64,000 nt of DNA from Nitzschia sp. DOCU1 (GCA_951394045.1 OX595996.1:62001-126000); one strand, 5' to 3'; positions 21,985-33,932 are shown, numbered from the stretch's first letter. The notes: a model not told the origin generated them from the sequence alone. Translations and numbers: made by a program.

Positions 21985-23129
21985 GGTTAACTTCAGTGAC
22001 AACAGGCGTCGTGCCTCTCTATTGGAGCTCTTGCGTTGTGTTTTCGCCTACCGTACTCTCTGCTTCGCTCGCCGCCACCACCGCCTATCCGCTAGCGGCA
22101 CGATCGATCATCGCATCGACGGACCGATACGCTTCAACTCCGCGAGACGCCAGAGTGCGCGAGCGCGAAACGAAGGTGACGTAGGTAGCTTCATATCTCT
22201 ATGGATACCTTAAGTGATCATCCTCATACATATTAAAATTCGGGACTGCGTGAAAGGACGAAGGAAAAGCCAAGAAGGCCCAAAGAACCGCACCTGACTC
22301 ATCGAGCGGATTCAGCGAAACAGAATGGGGAGCCATACATAGTAAAACCAGGCTCATCGACTTCTATTGCCGCCCCGCAATTAAAACGCGAACAACTGCG
22401 AACCCGAATAAAAATACGAAGGGCGAAGCCGATAGAGTAGAAAACTTTTGTGGATACTCTGCGCCAGCATCTGGTAGTAAAACATCTGCGTCTTCGCCCA
22501 CACTAATACTTCTTCAACAAATCCGAGATCTTATCAATTTTGGCCGCGAACTTTGACGCCGGTAGTAACGCAAAAATAGCAACTCATTATTACCTCCTAT
22601 TGCCTGCTTTTCTCGTCGTCGTCTCGGGCTGGCGATGCGAGGAGCAGGAGGACAGTATTCTCGGAGAATCGTAGCCCGGCCGGCCGCTAATATCGACGGC
22701 TCCAAAGGAGAATCCTCATCGGCGAAAGCAGTAAAAGCCATGTCGACGACGAGGATGCAACTAACGAATTTAAATCGTACATTGCCAAAAAAAAGCGCAA
22801 GAAAGGTAAATCTTTTCGGCTGTGTTCTTACGAATACCCCAGTCCGTATGATATTGAAGAGAACTTCAATTTGCGTCATCTATGGTTTTTCTTAAAGTGG
22901 GATGGTGGGTCGACAAAAGACATGAGGAATCGCGCGAGCTTCTCTTTCTGAACGCTGACAAATTGGCGAATCCAAGTCATCGCAATCGCTACAATCGCGA
23001 CGGATACGAGAAACTGGCTTCCTCCTTTGCAGGGTGGTGGAGGTCTCCCATAAAACGATTTCCGAGGAAACGCTAACTTCTAGTTTCAGCCCACCGACTC
23101 CGCAATTGCCAACGAGTTGAACCATCACC
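21985..23129. other. HSF-1 upstream region with diverged repeat sequence
   Basis: No gene was recognised in this 1.1 kb. Segments near 22210-22300 (ATCATCCTCATAC..., GGGACTG, AAGGCCCAAAG) and near 22860-22890 (AACTTCAATTTGCGTCATC) recur at about 24893, 25190 and 25785. They therefore look like a promoter or 5' leader unit duplicated together with HSF genes. Confidence 0.5.
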
Positions 23130-24579
23130 ATGATGTACGCACGGCACAAAACGCACAATTTTGAACCCCGACAAGGAGGACTTGGTTCCATCTCAGTCAT
23201 GGGGGCGGGGTTTGACCACCATCATGAAATCAGCCTCGAAGTGGGACCCCCGGAAGAGCAGCACTCTGTCGATTCGTCATTACTAGCATCCTCTCTTTCT
23301 TCCCAGCCAGCAAGAGACCTGAAGGTGGAGACGAGAGTCGACATCCCGAGAACTAGTTCGCTTGTGAAAAGCCATCGGCTCTTGTCGCTCGTCACAAACA
23401 CGGGAGCAGCAGCGTTTCCATTTCTTCTTCACGATATGCTCAACGAGGCCGAACCGAAAGGATTTGCTCACGTGGTTTCTTGGGAAGCAGATGGAAACTC
23501 ATTCAAAGTCCACGACAGGGACCAGTTCACCGAATTCATCCTTACGGAGTATTTTGTTGGGCAAACCCAGTTCAAGTCGTTTCAACGCCAGCGTAAGTGA
23601 TTCATCTTGAGCAGATGATTGGTGTCAGACTGATCCTCCAACAGCAATTGTAAAGGCTCACCACTCTCTGCCCGTGTCGACTTCTTTGTGCTCGATAGTC
23701 AACATCTATGGCTTCATGAGGCACAAGTCGGGCCCTCAAAGGGGTGCCTACTTCCACAAATTAATGGTCCGTGGCAAGCCAGGACTCTGCCGCCACATGA
23801 TGCGTACAAAGATAAAGGGATACCGGCGTACTATCGAGGCGGAAGAACACGCCACGAAGAAAATGTCGCCTCGTCCCGGCACGACCGCTGTGTTAAGCGA
23901 TGCACCACTCAAACAATCATCGGGTCCTCAAGAATTGCAACAAGCTTTCCTCGCGCACAACGACGCGCCGCTTGGCGCTTCTTCACTTCGTCCAAATCAG
24001 GACGAAGATCCTCGCTCTCTGTTCCACGCCAAGAAGCAGCTACTTGAAAGCCTTCTGCATCGGGGCGAGTCGATTGACCTGGACAACACGATCAAGGAGC
24101 AAGTGTCCAAAGAATTGAAGGAGTTAATCTTTCCTCCTAGATCTCAGGGGCGAAGATGGTCCCTGATTGGTATCGTTCGGGAGACCCCTGAAACATACCA
24201 CCACCAACTCCCCGTTTCTCGTCAGCATGGCGGCAGCAGTACTATTGGTGACAAATTTGACATCAAGGCTCTTGCCATGAAAGCCTCCACAAATTATCAA
24301 GGGCACCTTTCTGCTTTCGATCATGTCTTTTCTTCGTCGCAACACGCTCACGCGAGATTCCGCAGCGCCCCTCTCGGAACTCTCGAGGACCACCTTGAAG
24401 AAAGCTTGAATGAAATCTTGTTCGACAGCTCCGAATATTACGTCCCATCCCGCTACAACAAGGTCTTCAGCACGTACGGGCACGATCAGCACGAGGACGC
24501 CACCGAGGAATTTGGAATGGAGCATAACGAGGAGCCAGCGTTAGCAGCAGACCTGGTTGTTGACATCTTTCAGGTGTGA
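23130..24579 (+). CDS. heat-shock-factor-type transcription factor (HSF-1 in window), 447 aa, 2 exons
   Basis: Exon 1 is 23130-23592 and exon 2 is 23699-24579, with a 106-nt intron (GTAAGT...GATAG) that splits the Leu codon of FQRQ-L-NIYGF. The HSF DNA-binding domain covers about residues 94-195. It has FPFLLHDMLNEA (helix 1), VSWEADGNSFKVHD, the recognition-helix region FVGQTQFKSFQRQLNIYGF, and the wing, with RGAYFHKLMVRGKPGLCRHMMR at its end. The usual KY..NF.SF..QLN pattern is changed to QTQFKSFQRQLN. No long heptad-repeat oligomerisation domain follows. The C-terminal half has KKQLLESLLHRGESI and an acidic C-terminus ending in ADLVVDIFQV, a feature shared with HSF-2 and HSF-3. Expected to be a nuclear transcription regulator; the target is not readable. 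Confidence 0.85.
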
Positions 24580-26400
24580 GGACGAACGAGCAGCAATTGA
24601 CACTGCAAGAACAAACCAGGAAGACCGGCACAGCGCATTTTCGAAGTAGCACTGAGGGCCCCATAAACAATTTTGTTTCTTCTAGACCAACATTAAGAAT
24701 ACTCCTGTTGCTCCTTCTCCTTTGGTCGTTCTGGCTTGGTTCATTGTCTTTTGGCTACCACACGATGGCTGCCATGACGGCTTCAACCCTCGTCGGCGAA
24801 AGACGATCAAGAAAGAGAGCCAAGAGCGCGAGAGTCGGTACACGAAAGCGTGACGTGGCTTACTCGTATCTCAATTAGTACATACCGTTCGTGATCATCC
24901 TCATACCTATCGAATATTCAGGGACTGAGAACGCACGCAGCCACAAAAGGATAGACAGAAAGGCCCAAAGAAAGCGTCTATGATTGCCCCGCTCGGCTAC
25001 CGCGAAGTTCTCTCTGGCGACATACTAAAGCAAAAGCGAATGAGGTAAACAGCTAAAAAACGATTCTTTATGTCTCTGCCCAAATTCGGAGCGCTACCTA
25101 GTATGGAACAAGAATCAAATATGCTGCCGCCGTGTCTGCAGTAAGCCCGGGGTTCGTAATAAAAGAGTGTGCTAATTTACCGGTAGAGATGTATCACCTA
25201 TCGAATATTCAGGGACTGAGAACGCACGCATTTACAAAAGGATGGACAGAAAGGCCCAAAGAAAGCGTCTACCGTATGATTGCCCCGCTCGGCTACCGCG
25301 AAGTTCTCTCTGGCGACATTTTAAAGCAAAAGCGGAGCGCTAATATGGAACAAGAATCAAATATGCTGCCGCCGTGTCTTTTTGGTATGCTTCTGCTTCT
25401 TCTACTTCAACCGGTTTTTCTTATTCGTCAACCGGTTCTCCTTGCTTCGCCACCAGGCGTTGCTGCTCAACAAGATGATTCCTCCAGCTGGCAGCATATC
25501 ATAGCAGCAGAAGTACCTGGTATCCCCTTCTTCGCCCCGCTATGCTTTATCACCAAACATCACCATCGAGATGCTACTATCGTACTAGAAGGCGCCGTTT
25601 CTTCTTGCTTAGTAATGCAGCGGCGGGAGGACACCAAGAAGAAGGGCAACAAGAAGCACGGACAATCTACCGTGGCAAAGGCAGAGAAATTCATGTCGGA
25701 CCTCCATCATAGAGTAGTAAAAGCCAAGCAACAAAGATATCTTTTCGGCGGCGATTTTCCTAGTACGAGGAACACTTCAAACTTCTTCAATTTGCGTCAT
25801 CTATGGTCGTCTCGTTCTAAACAGCCGAACGCATGGTTCCCCCCAAAATTCAATTCATAACTATCCCCATTGCGCGAGCTTATCTTTGTTCAACTAGAAC
25901 TGCTGCTCTTAAGTACCAACAAGAATATTTGGATACTTTTTCAGTTGGTGGGCGTATCATACTGAATCTTCTTGCAGGGATACTACGAGCTACCTAGTAA
26001 AACGATATGTAGTTTCGCTTCTTTTAGAGCAGCAGGTCTCACAAAATCATTTCCGAGAATAGGCGGCAACCACTAAAAGTACTACTACTACTAGTAGTTC
26101 CACCAGCAACTCCAACACCACATTTGCCGCAAGAAGAAACAACAAGTGGTACTACTAGAACTAGAGACCGGAACCACCAAGACCACCAGCAGGACGAAGC
26201 ATACTTCTAGTACTACTAGCAACGAAAAGAAGCATCGTTTGTGCTCCTTGGGACGACAAATTTCAGTCGTGCGGGCGGCGTTTAACTCTTCTTTCTTCCA
26301 CGGAAACAGCTTTGAACTGGAGCAGCCATCGCCGGAGGTGCACCAACCTGTCCCTTCTTCATCAGGATCCTCCTTCTTCGCTCATTCTTCCTCAAATATC
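24580..26400. other. intergenic, HSF-2 upstream, contains duplicated leader sequence
   Basis: No supported gene. A 242-codon frame at 25132-25860 starts at a non-ATG codon and translates the duplicated leader sequence, so it is not called. Trinucleotide tracts of ACT/AGT type are frequent around 26070-26220. The open frame of HSF-2 exon 1 extends upstream to about 26146 without an ATG, so an unseen 5' exon is possible. Confidence 0.45.
24893..25345 (+). repeat. direct repeat of a 140-150 bp HSF upstream segment
   Basis: Copies at about 24900-25040 and 25194-25340 share CACCTATCGAATATTCAGGG, the AAGGCCCAAAGAAAGCGTCTA block and the GGCTACCGCGAAGTTCTCTC block. Identity is about 93% by eye with a few small indels (one copy has an added CCGT). 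A second shared block, AACAAGAATCAAATATGCTG, follows at 25108 and 25351. A more diverged third copy lies near 22210. Confidence 0.75.
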
Positions 26401-27434
26401 ATGAACTGGTGCGAGGACGCGGTGGTGGTGGCGACAGCCAAAAACTTGTTTGTGAAACGCCGCCATCGGCTCTTGTCGCTCGTCACAAACAAGGGAGCGG
26501 CAACTTTTCCATTTCGTCTTCACGATATGCTCAACGAGGCCGAACCGAAAGGATTTGCTCATGTGGTTTCTTGGGAAGCAGGTGGAAACTCATTCAAAGT
26601 CCACGACAAGGACCAGTTCACCAGATTCATCCTTCCGGAATATTTTGTGGGACAAACCCAGTACAAGTCGTTTCAACGCCAGCGTAAGTGATTATTTATC
26701 AATATAGTATGATCTCATACTAATTGCCTCCTTCGTCCTCTAACCAGAAAGTGTCTTCTTACCACTTGTGGTACTACTACATGCCAACTCTCCTGTCACG
26801 ACCCTCGACGATACTAGTCAACATCTACGGCTTCACCAGGCACCAAAAGTTTGGCACGAAAACTGGTGCCTACTTCCACAAATTATTGGTCCGTGGCCAG
26901 CCCGGACTATGCCGATACATGATACGTACAAAGGTGAACGGAGGGTGCTCCGGGAAGAGGACTATTAGTAGTAGGGTGAGGAGTAGTTCTGATACTCCGG
27001 CAGAGGCGGAAGAAGATGCCACTGTGAACGAAAGAATGTCGCCACTGGCATCATCAGAATCACAAAGCACAACGAACGGTGCTGCACCAGCAGAACAATA
27101 TCTTGTAGTAGAGACAAACGCGAACGAAGATTCTTCTAATTGCTGTCTGCTCCAGGCAAAGAAACAGCTACTTGAGCGCCTACAGCAGCGGGGCAAGTCG
27201 ATTAACATGGCGAACTCGATCAAGGAGCAACTTTCCAACGAACTTCAGGAGTTACTTTTTCCTCCCAGCAGTACTAGTAGTACTAGAATCTACGACTGCT
27301 GGGACCACGACCAAGAGAGGAGTAGTAGTAGAGCCGAACAAGTACTAGAAGAACTGGTGGTGGGAATCACCTTCGACCAAGAAAGCGAACCAGGGTTAGC
27401 AGCAGACTTGGTTGATACCTTTCAGGAGGTGTGA
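26401..27434 (+). CDS. heat-shock-factor-type transcription factor (HSF-2 in window), about 299 aa, 2 exons
   Basis: Exon 1 is 26401-26683 and exon 2 is 26818-27434, with a 134-nt intron (GTAAGT...ACTAG) at the same phase-1 position in FQRQ-L-NIYGF as HSF-1. The DNA-binding domain (FPFRLHDMLNEAEPKGF, VSWEAGGNSFKVHDKDQF, FVGQTQYKSFQRQLNIYGF) is about 90% identical to HSF-1, whereas the introns are unrelated beyond the first bases. The start is the first in-frame ATG; the frame is open about 250 bp further upstream with plausible HSF-like N-terminal composition. The C-terminal part keeps KKQLLERLQQRGKSI and ADLVDTFQEV as in HSF-1. Ser and Thr runs there are encoded by ACT/AGT trinucleotide repeats, suggesting length variation within the coding region. 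Confidence 0.8.
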
Positions 27435-28548
27435 GGGTGATATTAATGCTACAGCAACAATGGAAGAAGAAGAAGCCGGGCCCAACGTCGCACGGCCACC
27501 ATGATGCTGTCACCACCACCACTACCACCAGCACGAGGACCTTTGTTCTTCGACGAGGAACAAGATGATGATGTTTGGTCGCCAGCGAGGATGGGCGGGG
27601 GAAAACACGTACTAGTAGATCAAAATATATAGTAGTACTGCTACATCTCTTTTGGCAATTCTTGTTTAGTACTCCTCTTAGCTCGCAATGCATTGCGTCC
27701 GAGCAACCACACCACGGATCTTCTTGTCAGAAGAACAAGAACAAGAAGCAGGCCTCTGCAGGTAACTATGCTGGTGCCTGCTTCTTAATCGTTTGTTTTT
27801 AACTCCACCAACTAGCTAAGACTACCGCTACCAGCAGTTCGACTAAGCGTTGGTTTCTAGCTAGTACTTTAGTAGTAGGCGGTCGGATAATTGGCGCGAT
27901 AAAGTTGTAGCGTGTCGCCAATCAAATCGCCATTTAATAATTCTACCGTATTTCCGGCAACACGAATTTTCGTTCTCTGTACTAAGATTGGGTGGTTCAC
28001 CGGCCAATGGGCCTGTTCTTTGAGGGGAAGCAAGGCAAGAAATTCAAGTCGGTTCGGCGAAACAGTGGACGCGACTTTGCCTTCGCCCGCTCGTCTTGGT
28101 TCTCTATTGTTCCGATGTTAAGAATCCACATAAAGTTCCCCGACCGCTATTCATTCTTCAATCGACTGAATTGTTCCCCGCAATAGGGTGGCAGAAGATG
28201 TCGCACCATTTCACTTAGGACATAAGCGGGCCCGTTTCGAGACAAACAACGCGATCGTTATGAAAGCGTTGGAGACATCTATTGCTGCAACTATTAATAG
28301 CTGCCAAGAAAACTCTTCGACTCTACCGGTAGACAACTCAAGGTAAGACATATTTATTAGCAGTTGCAAATGATTCTTTCCGTCGAATTATGTTGAAAAT
28401 ATCCGAAAGGCGACCTAAATCCCTTTGCCCCGCTCATAAATTTTGCTAACCTTTGGGAGGCAAAGAGGGATAGCGATAATCGAAGTTTAACCATAATCGG
28501 GGATCTTTCTCAGCACCGCCCTTGGCCCTTGATCTGGTAGTCCAAACC
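27435..28548. other. 1.1 kb intergenic, nothing recognised
   Basis: Short frames only, none with motifs. Clustered CACCACCAC and ACTAGTAG microsatellite-like stretches occur at 27490-27640. The 3' part should carry the HSF-3 promoter. Confidence 0.4.
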
Positions 28549-29741
28549 ATGTCCACAACATTTGACGATACACTGCTTGTTCTTCAATCATCTTCTGCTT
28601 CTTCCGGCTTGTTCAGGAGGCTTGCAGGGTCGGAGAGAGGCGGCCAAATTCGAAATTCATCCCAAAGCGACGAAACTAGAGAACGCACCTGTGCGATAGT
28701 ATCAAACGAAGACAGCGCCATCATGGGTATTGCTCGTACTGGAATCCCCATCTTCCCCTGGCAGCTTCATGACATGTTGAACGATGCTCCACGAAAAGGG
28801 TTTGCCGATTTGGTCGCGTGGGAGAATGATGGTAGATCTTTCAAGGTACACGACAAGGCGTCGTTTGCCGCCATTGTGCTGCCACAATACTTCCAAGGCC
28901 AGACATTGTATCGGTCCTTTCAGCGACAACGTAAGTTGCTTGTCACATCTCGATGATAAAGGGTGTTCGTTGCAAGTGTAATTCCTGTCTAACAACGCGA
29001 CTTTCCCAATGATGCTGTCCCATCACAGTAAACATATATGGATTCAAAATGGTGTCTTGTGGTTCTCGCAAGGGAGCGTATACTCATGAGCTCTTGGAGC
29101 GAGGCAAGCCTGATATTTGCCGTTTCATGACGCGATCCAGGATGCACAACAAGCAGGGAACGACCGGGAGGAGCCATCATCGTCCCAGGCACCATTCCGC
29201 GGGTTCAATCATCGAGTCCAGCAAATCCCGTGAAATATCAGCCAGTCGTTCGGCTGCGTTTCACAGAAGCTATTCTTCCACATCGGTTCCTGTGTCATCG
29301 GGGTGTCAGATGGCGACTTGTCGATGGCCTGAAAGCTCCCCCAGGAATCAGGTGTTTGACACACCGATACGTTGTCCATCCAACAGCAGCAACAGCAGCG
29401 AGACTGGCACCTCTATAGGAGCCGCCGCTCTACTCGCCAGTTCGTTCGAGGTTGTGACTCGACCAGCGAGAAGCAATCCACAGCAGGATTTTGCATCCAA
29501 GCCTCTTTCCGAAGTTTTACAAAGTGAAGACCGAGTTGACGATGACTTGTTCTCTGTCTTTTGGAGGAAGATTGCCGCCCCGAAGGGAGGCAGGCTCGAC
29601 CTGGAGCCACATCCCATTCAAACACAAGCCGACGAACTGCTGCCTTTGCCCATCGCCGGCAACTCAAACGGCGGCACCAGGGCTCGATTGTCAGCCGAAT
29701 TCGTGGACGACCTCATTCAGATCTTCCTTCCGTCATCGTGA
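28549..29741 (+). CDS. heat-shock-factor-type transcription factor (HSF-3 in window), 364 aa, 2 exons
   Basis: Exon 1 is 28549-28930 and exon 2 is 29029-29741; the 98-nt intron (GTAAGT...TCACAG) again splits the Leu codon in FQRQ-L-NIYGF. The DNA-binding domain reads GIPIFPWQLHDMLNDA, VAWENDGRSFKVHDKASF, YFQGQTLYRSFQRQLNIYGFK, then KGAYTHELLERGKPDICRFM. It belongs to the same subgroup as HSF-4 and HSF-5 (WQLHDML, SFKVHDK, LLERGxPDICRFM). The C-terminus ends in SAEFVDDLIQIFLPSS, comparable with the ADLVVDIFQ ends of HSF-1 and HSF-2, perhaps a short activation or docking helix. The ATG at 28549 is the first in frame. No heptad repeat is obvious after the domain. Confidence 0.83.
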
Positions 29742-30236
29742 TTGTCGGTGTGATCCTTATATCGTACTGAAAGAGGGAGCAGCACTCTGTAGCCGCTCAA
29801 ACTTTATCGGGTTGCATATTGAGAATTTCATTCCTTTTTTCCGGCGCGGAACAGCAGATGTGGCGCTGTGGTGGATGCATCGCCGCGAAACGACTTCCCC
29901 GCATCATGGGTTTGAGGGAGAGCAAGGAAGGGCGCGAAGCGGGCCCACATTTTTTGTCTAAATATTCATAAGTATTTATATTTATGGTTCAATTCAATCC
30001 CAGCGATCTAACAAATAAGGCGCCGGCCCTCCATGTCTGCTATTTAACCATAGAATTCAACGTACGTGGCGCGCCAGATATTACGCAGATTGGCGAGCAT
30101 ATGGCACAAACAACAACAAAACGCGGGAGCCAAATGGACATTCTGCAATTGATCCTAACATGGCTCCCACTTCTGAAGACTGTGGCGTCCCAAACCCCGA
30201 GACGACCAAGACTCATCCACTACCTTCATGAATGGC
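29742..30236. other. intergenic between convergent HSF genes, nothing seen
   Basis: The gap holds the 3' regions of HSF-3 (plus) and HSF-4 (minus). A 137-codon frame at 29984-30397 overlaps HSF-4 and has no motif, so it is not called. Confidence 0.4.
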
Positions 30237-31543
30237 TCATGGGAGAAACAGCGTTCTCAAGAGCTCTTCTCCCTCCTCAACTGATACATGATGGAGCCAC
30301 ATCCCAGTACCGATTGATGGCTCGGAGGGAGAAAGCAGAACGGGATACGGTTCGAGGTCCGAAGCCATTGCTTGTGATTGGGTTGATGTCGAGCTAAAGC
30401 AGCTATTCCCATCGTTGTCCTGAGCTGAAACAGTATTCTTGAATGGATCTTTAAGGAGCCGGCTGGCTGGAAGGGGCTTGAGCAAAACTTCATCGGGGCC
30501 GCATTTTGCTGACCTATCCAGAGCGTTGATCGAGCTTCCCAGCATCTGAGTTGATTGCGGGATTATATCCCCTCTTGCATAAGAAGCCAGATCTTGATCA
30601 AAGGTCTCGTTTTGCATGGAAAATGGCTGATTCGTGCTAACGATGCCGGGAACTCGTTCGAACGTGTTGGGGCAGCTGACAACGCGTCGAGCCAGTGCCG
30701 CGCCGGACAACAAGAGATGACGCCTGCTTTTTTCAAGCGCTCGAGAGGATTTCTTGCTACGAATTTCCTTGAAAGTGTCAGCTGAGAGAGAGCGACTAGG
30801 CATTCGTTTCGTACAATCAGCCTTGCCGTGTCCTCGTCGTTGCAGTTTGCATCGGATCATGAAACGGCAAATGTCGGGATTACCCCGTTCCAACAGGTCA
30901 TGCGTGTATGCTCCCTTATGCGGGCCCCATGCCAGCATTTTGAAACCGTACATGTTCACTAAATGAACGAACCACACAAGACGAGGGGTTAGCCGAGATG
31001 AAGTAGCCGAATACCAAGCGACACATTATATTGTTGATACTCACGTTGGCGCTGAAAGGACTTGTATTGCCTTTGGCCATGGAAATACTTTGGCAATACT
31101 TTGGCGGCAAAGGATGTCTTGTCGTGCACTTTGAAAGACCGCCCGTCGTCTTCCCACGAGACCAAATCGGTGAATTCAAACCGACTTGCATCGTCAAGCA
31201 TATCATGGAGCTGCCAGGGAAAGACCGGGATACCTGTGCTGCGGTCCTGGTCGTTCTTCACCGGGTTTGTTTCTTGCGGGATGACTGCTGGCTGCTGGAG
31301 ATGTACTCGAATACCTGCTTGGCCGCACACTGTATTCCTGTTGCAATTACCAGGTTCATTGTACGCGACGTATAGCGACTCGAGACGGGAAACTGTTGAA
31401 ATCGGAACGGCGCTAGATTTGGAACTTAACGGGATCGTAGTTTGTTCAACTTTCCGTGCTGATTCTAGTGGTTGCATTTCCTTTAGTCTGAAACTAGAAT
31501 AAACTGTTTTTGTTGACGATGCTTTGTTGTGGCCTTTGCACAT
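30237..31543 (-). CDS. heat-shock-factor-type transcription factor (HSF-4 in window), 406 aa, 2 exons
   Basis: Exon 1 is 31543-31045 and exon 2 is 30958-30237, with an 86-nt intron (GTGAGT...CATTTAG) in phase 1 at FQRQ-L-NMYGF. The DNA-binding domain covers about residues 120-210: GIPVFPWQLHDMLDDA, VSWEDDGRSFKVHDKTSF, KYFHGQRQYKSFQRQLNMYGFK, KGAYTHDLLERGNPDICRFM. Over this domain and the intron it is nearly identical in DNA to HSF-5, which lies 1.15 kb away in opposite orientation; outside the domain the two proteins are very different. The C-terminus keeps RRVVSCPN (RRFVSCPN in HSF-5) and ends in EEGEELLRTLFLP. It is divergently oriented with HSF-5 and could share regulatory sequence with it. 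Confidence 0.85.
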
Positions 31544-32691
31544 GGTGGTGTGTTTGTGGTTTTCCTGACGTTTGATTCACCGCGGAAGGTTGAGATACTA
31601 ATATTGTGAGGTCGATTCCTCGAGTTGATCATCTTTCTGATTTCATAGCGGTGCTTCGTTCTTTTGTCTTGATTGGCATATTCTTTGTTGTTCCTTGTTC
31701 TAAGTTTCCCCGTGGTTGCGGCTATTTCCGAATTCAATTCCCCAAACACACGCCGGTAGGGTGGTGATGTATGAGAGGCTGTTGAAAAGGCAATAATCCT
31801 TCCGTTCTTCGCTTTTGGGGGGTTAAATGCGGTGAAAATTCCGAATCCCCATGAAACTACCGGTGAGTTTTTTGTACGAAAAAATGTCCTATTGGTTTCG
31901 ATCTACCGATCAGAAAGGACTGACCTCATACCAAGAGAGAGTCGAACTACTTCAAATAGACATAGTAACTCATTCCCATTTTCTTGGTTATGGATCAAAA
32001 TTCTTCTACCCTTCCCGGCGGACTGGCAAAACTATCTCTCTCCTTATTAGCACCCCAACAGCTGAGAACAAATGCAGGTGCAGCTGCAGCTGCAGGGATC
32101 CCAATCGTGCTAGCTTCCTGGGCCGGGTTACGTATCGTAGCATGGTGCATAGAAGCAGAACAGATCCCTGAATAATAAATCATCCGAAAGGGCTGGGGAA
32201 GCAGGAGGTCGCAGATGCGGTTCGCGTTCTGCTAACCGAAATATCGATGCTCATTCTTCTTTGCTCAATGTCCCATTCACAGTAGTTACCAGTTCGGGAT
32301 GGAAGATGCTATGTATGTGCTATGAATTCCCCACTGTACTAGGTGTACCTCCTCAGCCAAACAAGGGTAATATTATACTAGTAGGTGTGAGTATCATGAC
32401 TATGTGGGTGCGAAATGCGGTTGTTCTATTCCACGGTAGCTTCACCTGGAATAGAACCTGCTCGTCCTGCAGTGCCTTTAGTACTCCCTACTAGTAGGTA
32501 CAAGGTTCTCCACCTCCCCGAGCAATAAGAACAAAAGAAGAAATAAACTACGTAGGTCAATGTTGCACTCCTTGGCTATGAAATACGGGCGAAGTTCAAA
32601 TATGAACTAATAAGAAGGACGGCATGAAACCTCTTGGTGCTCACAATATCTCAAAAGAAGCATCAAGCTAGTAGGAAGCCAAAAAGACGCC
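31544..32691. other. 1.15 kb divergent intergenic region between HSF-4 and HSF-5
   Basis: No gene was recognised. It separates two head-to-head HSF genes and must hold both promoters. Contains a GCAGCTGCAGCTGCAG stretch near 32079, a palindromic CAGCTG-rich site that would fit bHLH E-boxes; functional meaning not shown. Confidence 0.4.
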
Positions 32692-33932
32692 ATGCACAGG
32701 AGCCACGATACTAGCCGGTCGTCCTCGTGGGAAGTGGTCAATTCGAACATCGCCCTAAAACTCAAACCAATTCTGGCTGACGACAAGGTGAATATCCTCC
32801 GGGGGCTACGGGACGATTCCACCATGACCGTTGCCCATTCATCTATGATGTCTACTACTAGAAGCCAGGGGTTGCTTGTTGAAGAAGTATTCCCAGCAGG
32901 CACAGGCGCTGCGAGCTTCTTGAAATCACATGTACTGGACAACCAGAACCTCGAAGAGGACCGCAGCACAGGTATCCCTGTCTTTCCCTGGCAGCTCCAT
33001 GATATGCTTGACGATGCAAGTCGGCTTGGATTCACCGATTTGGTCTCGTGGGAAGACGACGGGCGGTCTTTCAAAGTGCACGACAAGGCATCCTTTGCCG
33101 CCAAAGTATTGCCCAAGTATTTCCATGGCCAAAGGCAATACAAGTCCTTTCAGCGGCAACGTGAGTATCAACAATATAATGTGTCGCTTGGTATTCAGCT
33201 ACTTCATCTCGGCTAACCCCTCGTCTTGTGTGGTTCGTTCATTTAGTGAACATGTACGGTTTCAAAATGTTGGCATGGGGCCCGCACAAGGGAGCCTACA
33301 CACATGCTCTGTTGGAACGGGGTAATCCCGACATTTGCCGTTTCATGAGCCGATGCAAAAAGCCACTGCAAAAAACTAAGATTGCCGATGATGGAGTCTG
33401 CCGTGGCGGTCTGTCAAGCAAGGACGCTTTCAAAAAGAAGACCAACATGTCTTGTGAAGCAAAGCTCGGGGGCATTGGATGTTACTCCATGTCGCCAAGT
33501 GCTGCGCCTATCAGTCGACGATTTGTCAGCTGCCCCAACGCCTATCAACATGAAAGAGTGCCAAAGAAAGGTAATCATTGCTTGGTATTCCTGTCCTCGC
33601 AAATCAAGGCGTTTGATGATTTGGTTTTCCCAAGCCAGGACGATAGACTCGATGCTGCGAACAGTGGGGTGTTGAAAAGGTCCAAACAAAATGGGGAGGC
33701 CGATTCTCAGTTCTTTGGCATCGAACATCAACGCATCGATGATCCGATGTTTGTTCGCCTTTTCAATTTGAAGGACGAGAGCGGTCTATCCGCGGCACCA
33801 CCAGACTGCAAATCGGAAGAAATGATGCTCTTTGCCCCCATCGAGCTATCAGCACGGTCAGAGTCATTGCTCAGTCTCTCAGACGCGGACGCAGACGAAC
33901 TGATGAAGAGTTTGTCGCTCCCCGAGTTTTAG
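32692..33932 (+). CDS. heat-shock-factor-type transcription factor (HSF-5 in window), 384 aa, 2 exons
   Basis: Exon 1 is 32692-33160 and exon 2 is 33247-33932. The 86-nt intron differs from that of HSF-4 by a single base by eye. The DNA-binding domain (residues about 100-195) reads GIPVFPWQLHDMLDDA, VSWEDDGRSFKVHDKASF, KYFHGQRQYKSFQRQLNMYGFK, KGAYTHALLERGNPDICRFM. The N-terminal 95 residues and the C-terminal 190 residues have little in common with HSF-4 except short islands. The C-terminus is acidic and leucine-rich (ADADELMKSLSLPEF), like a short activation motif. Start is the first ATG of the open frame. Confidence 0.85.

Noticed and set aside
25132..25860. A 242-codon plus-strand frame with a leucine-rich hydrophobic stretch.
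   Set aside because: It begins at a non-ATG codon and covers the repeated HSF upstream sequence. Its translation has no motif and the sister copies of the repeat are not open in the same way.
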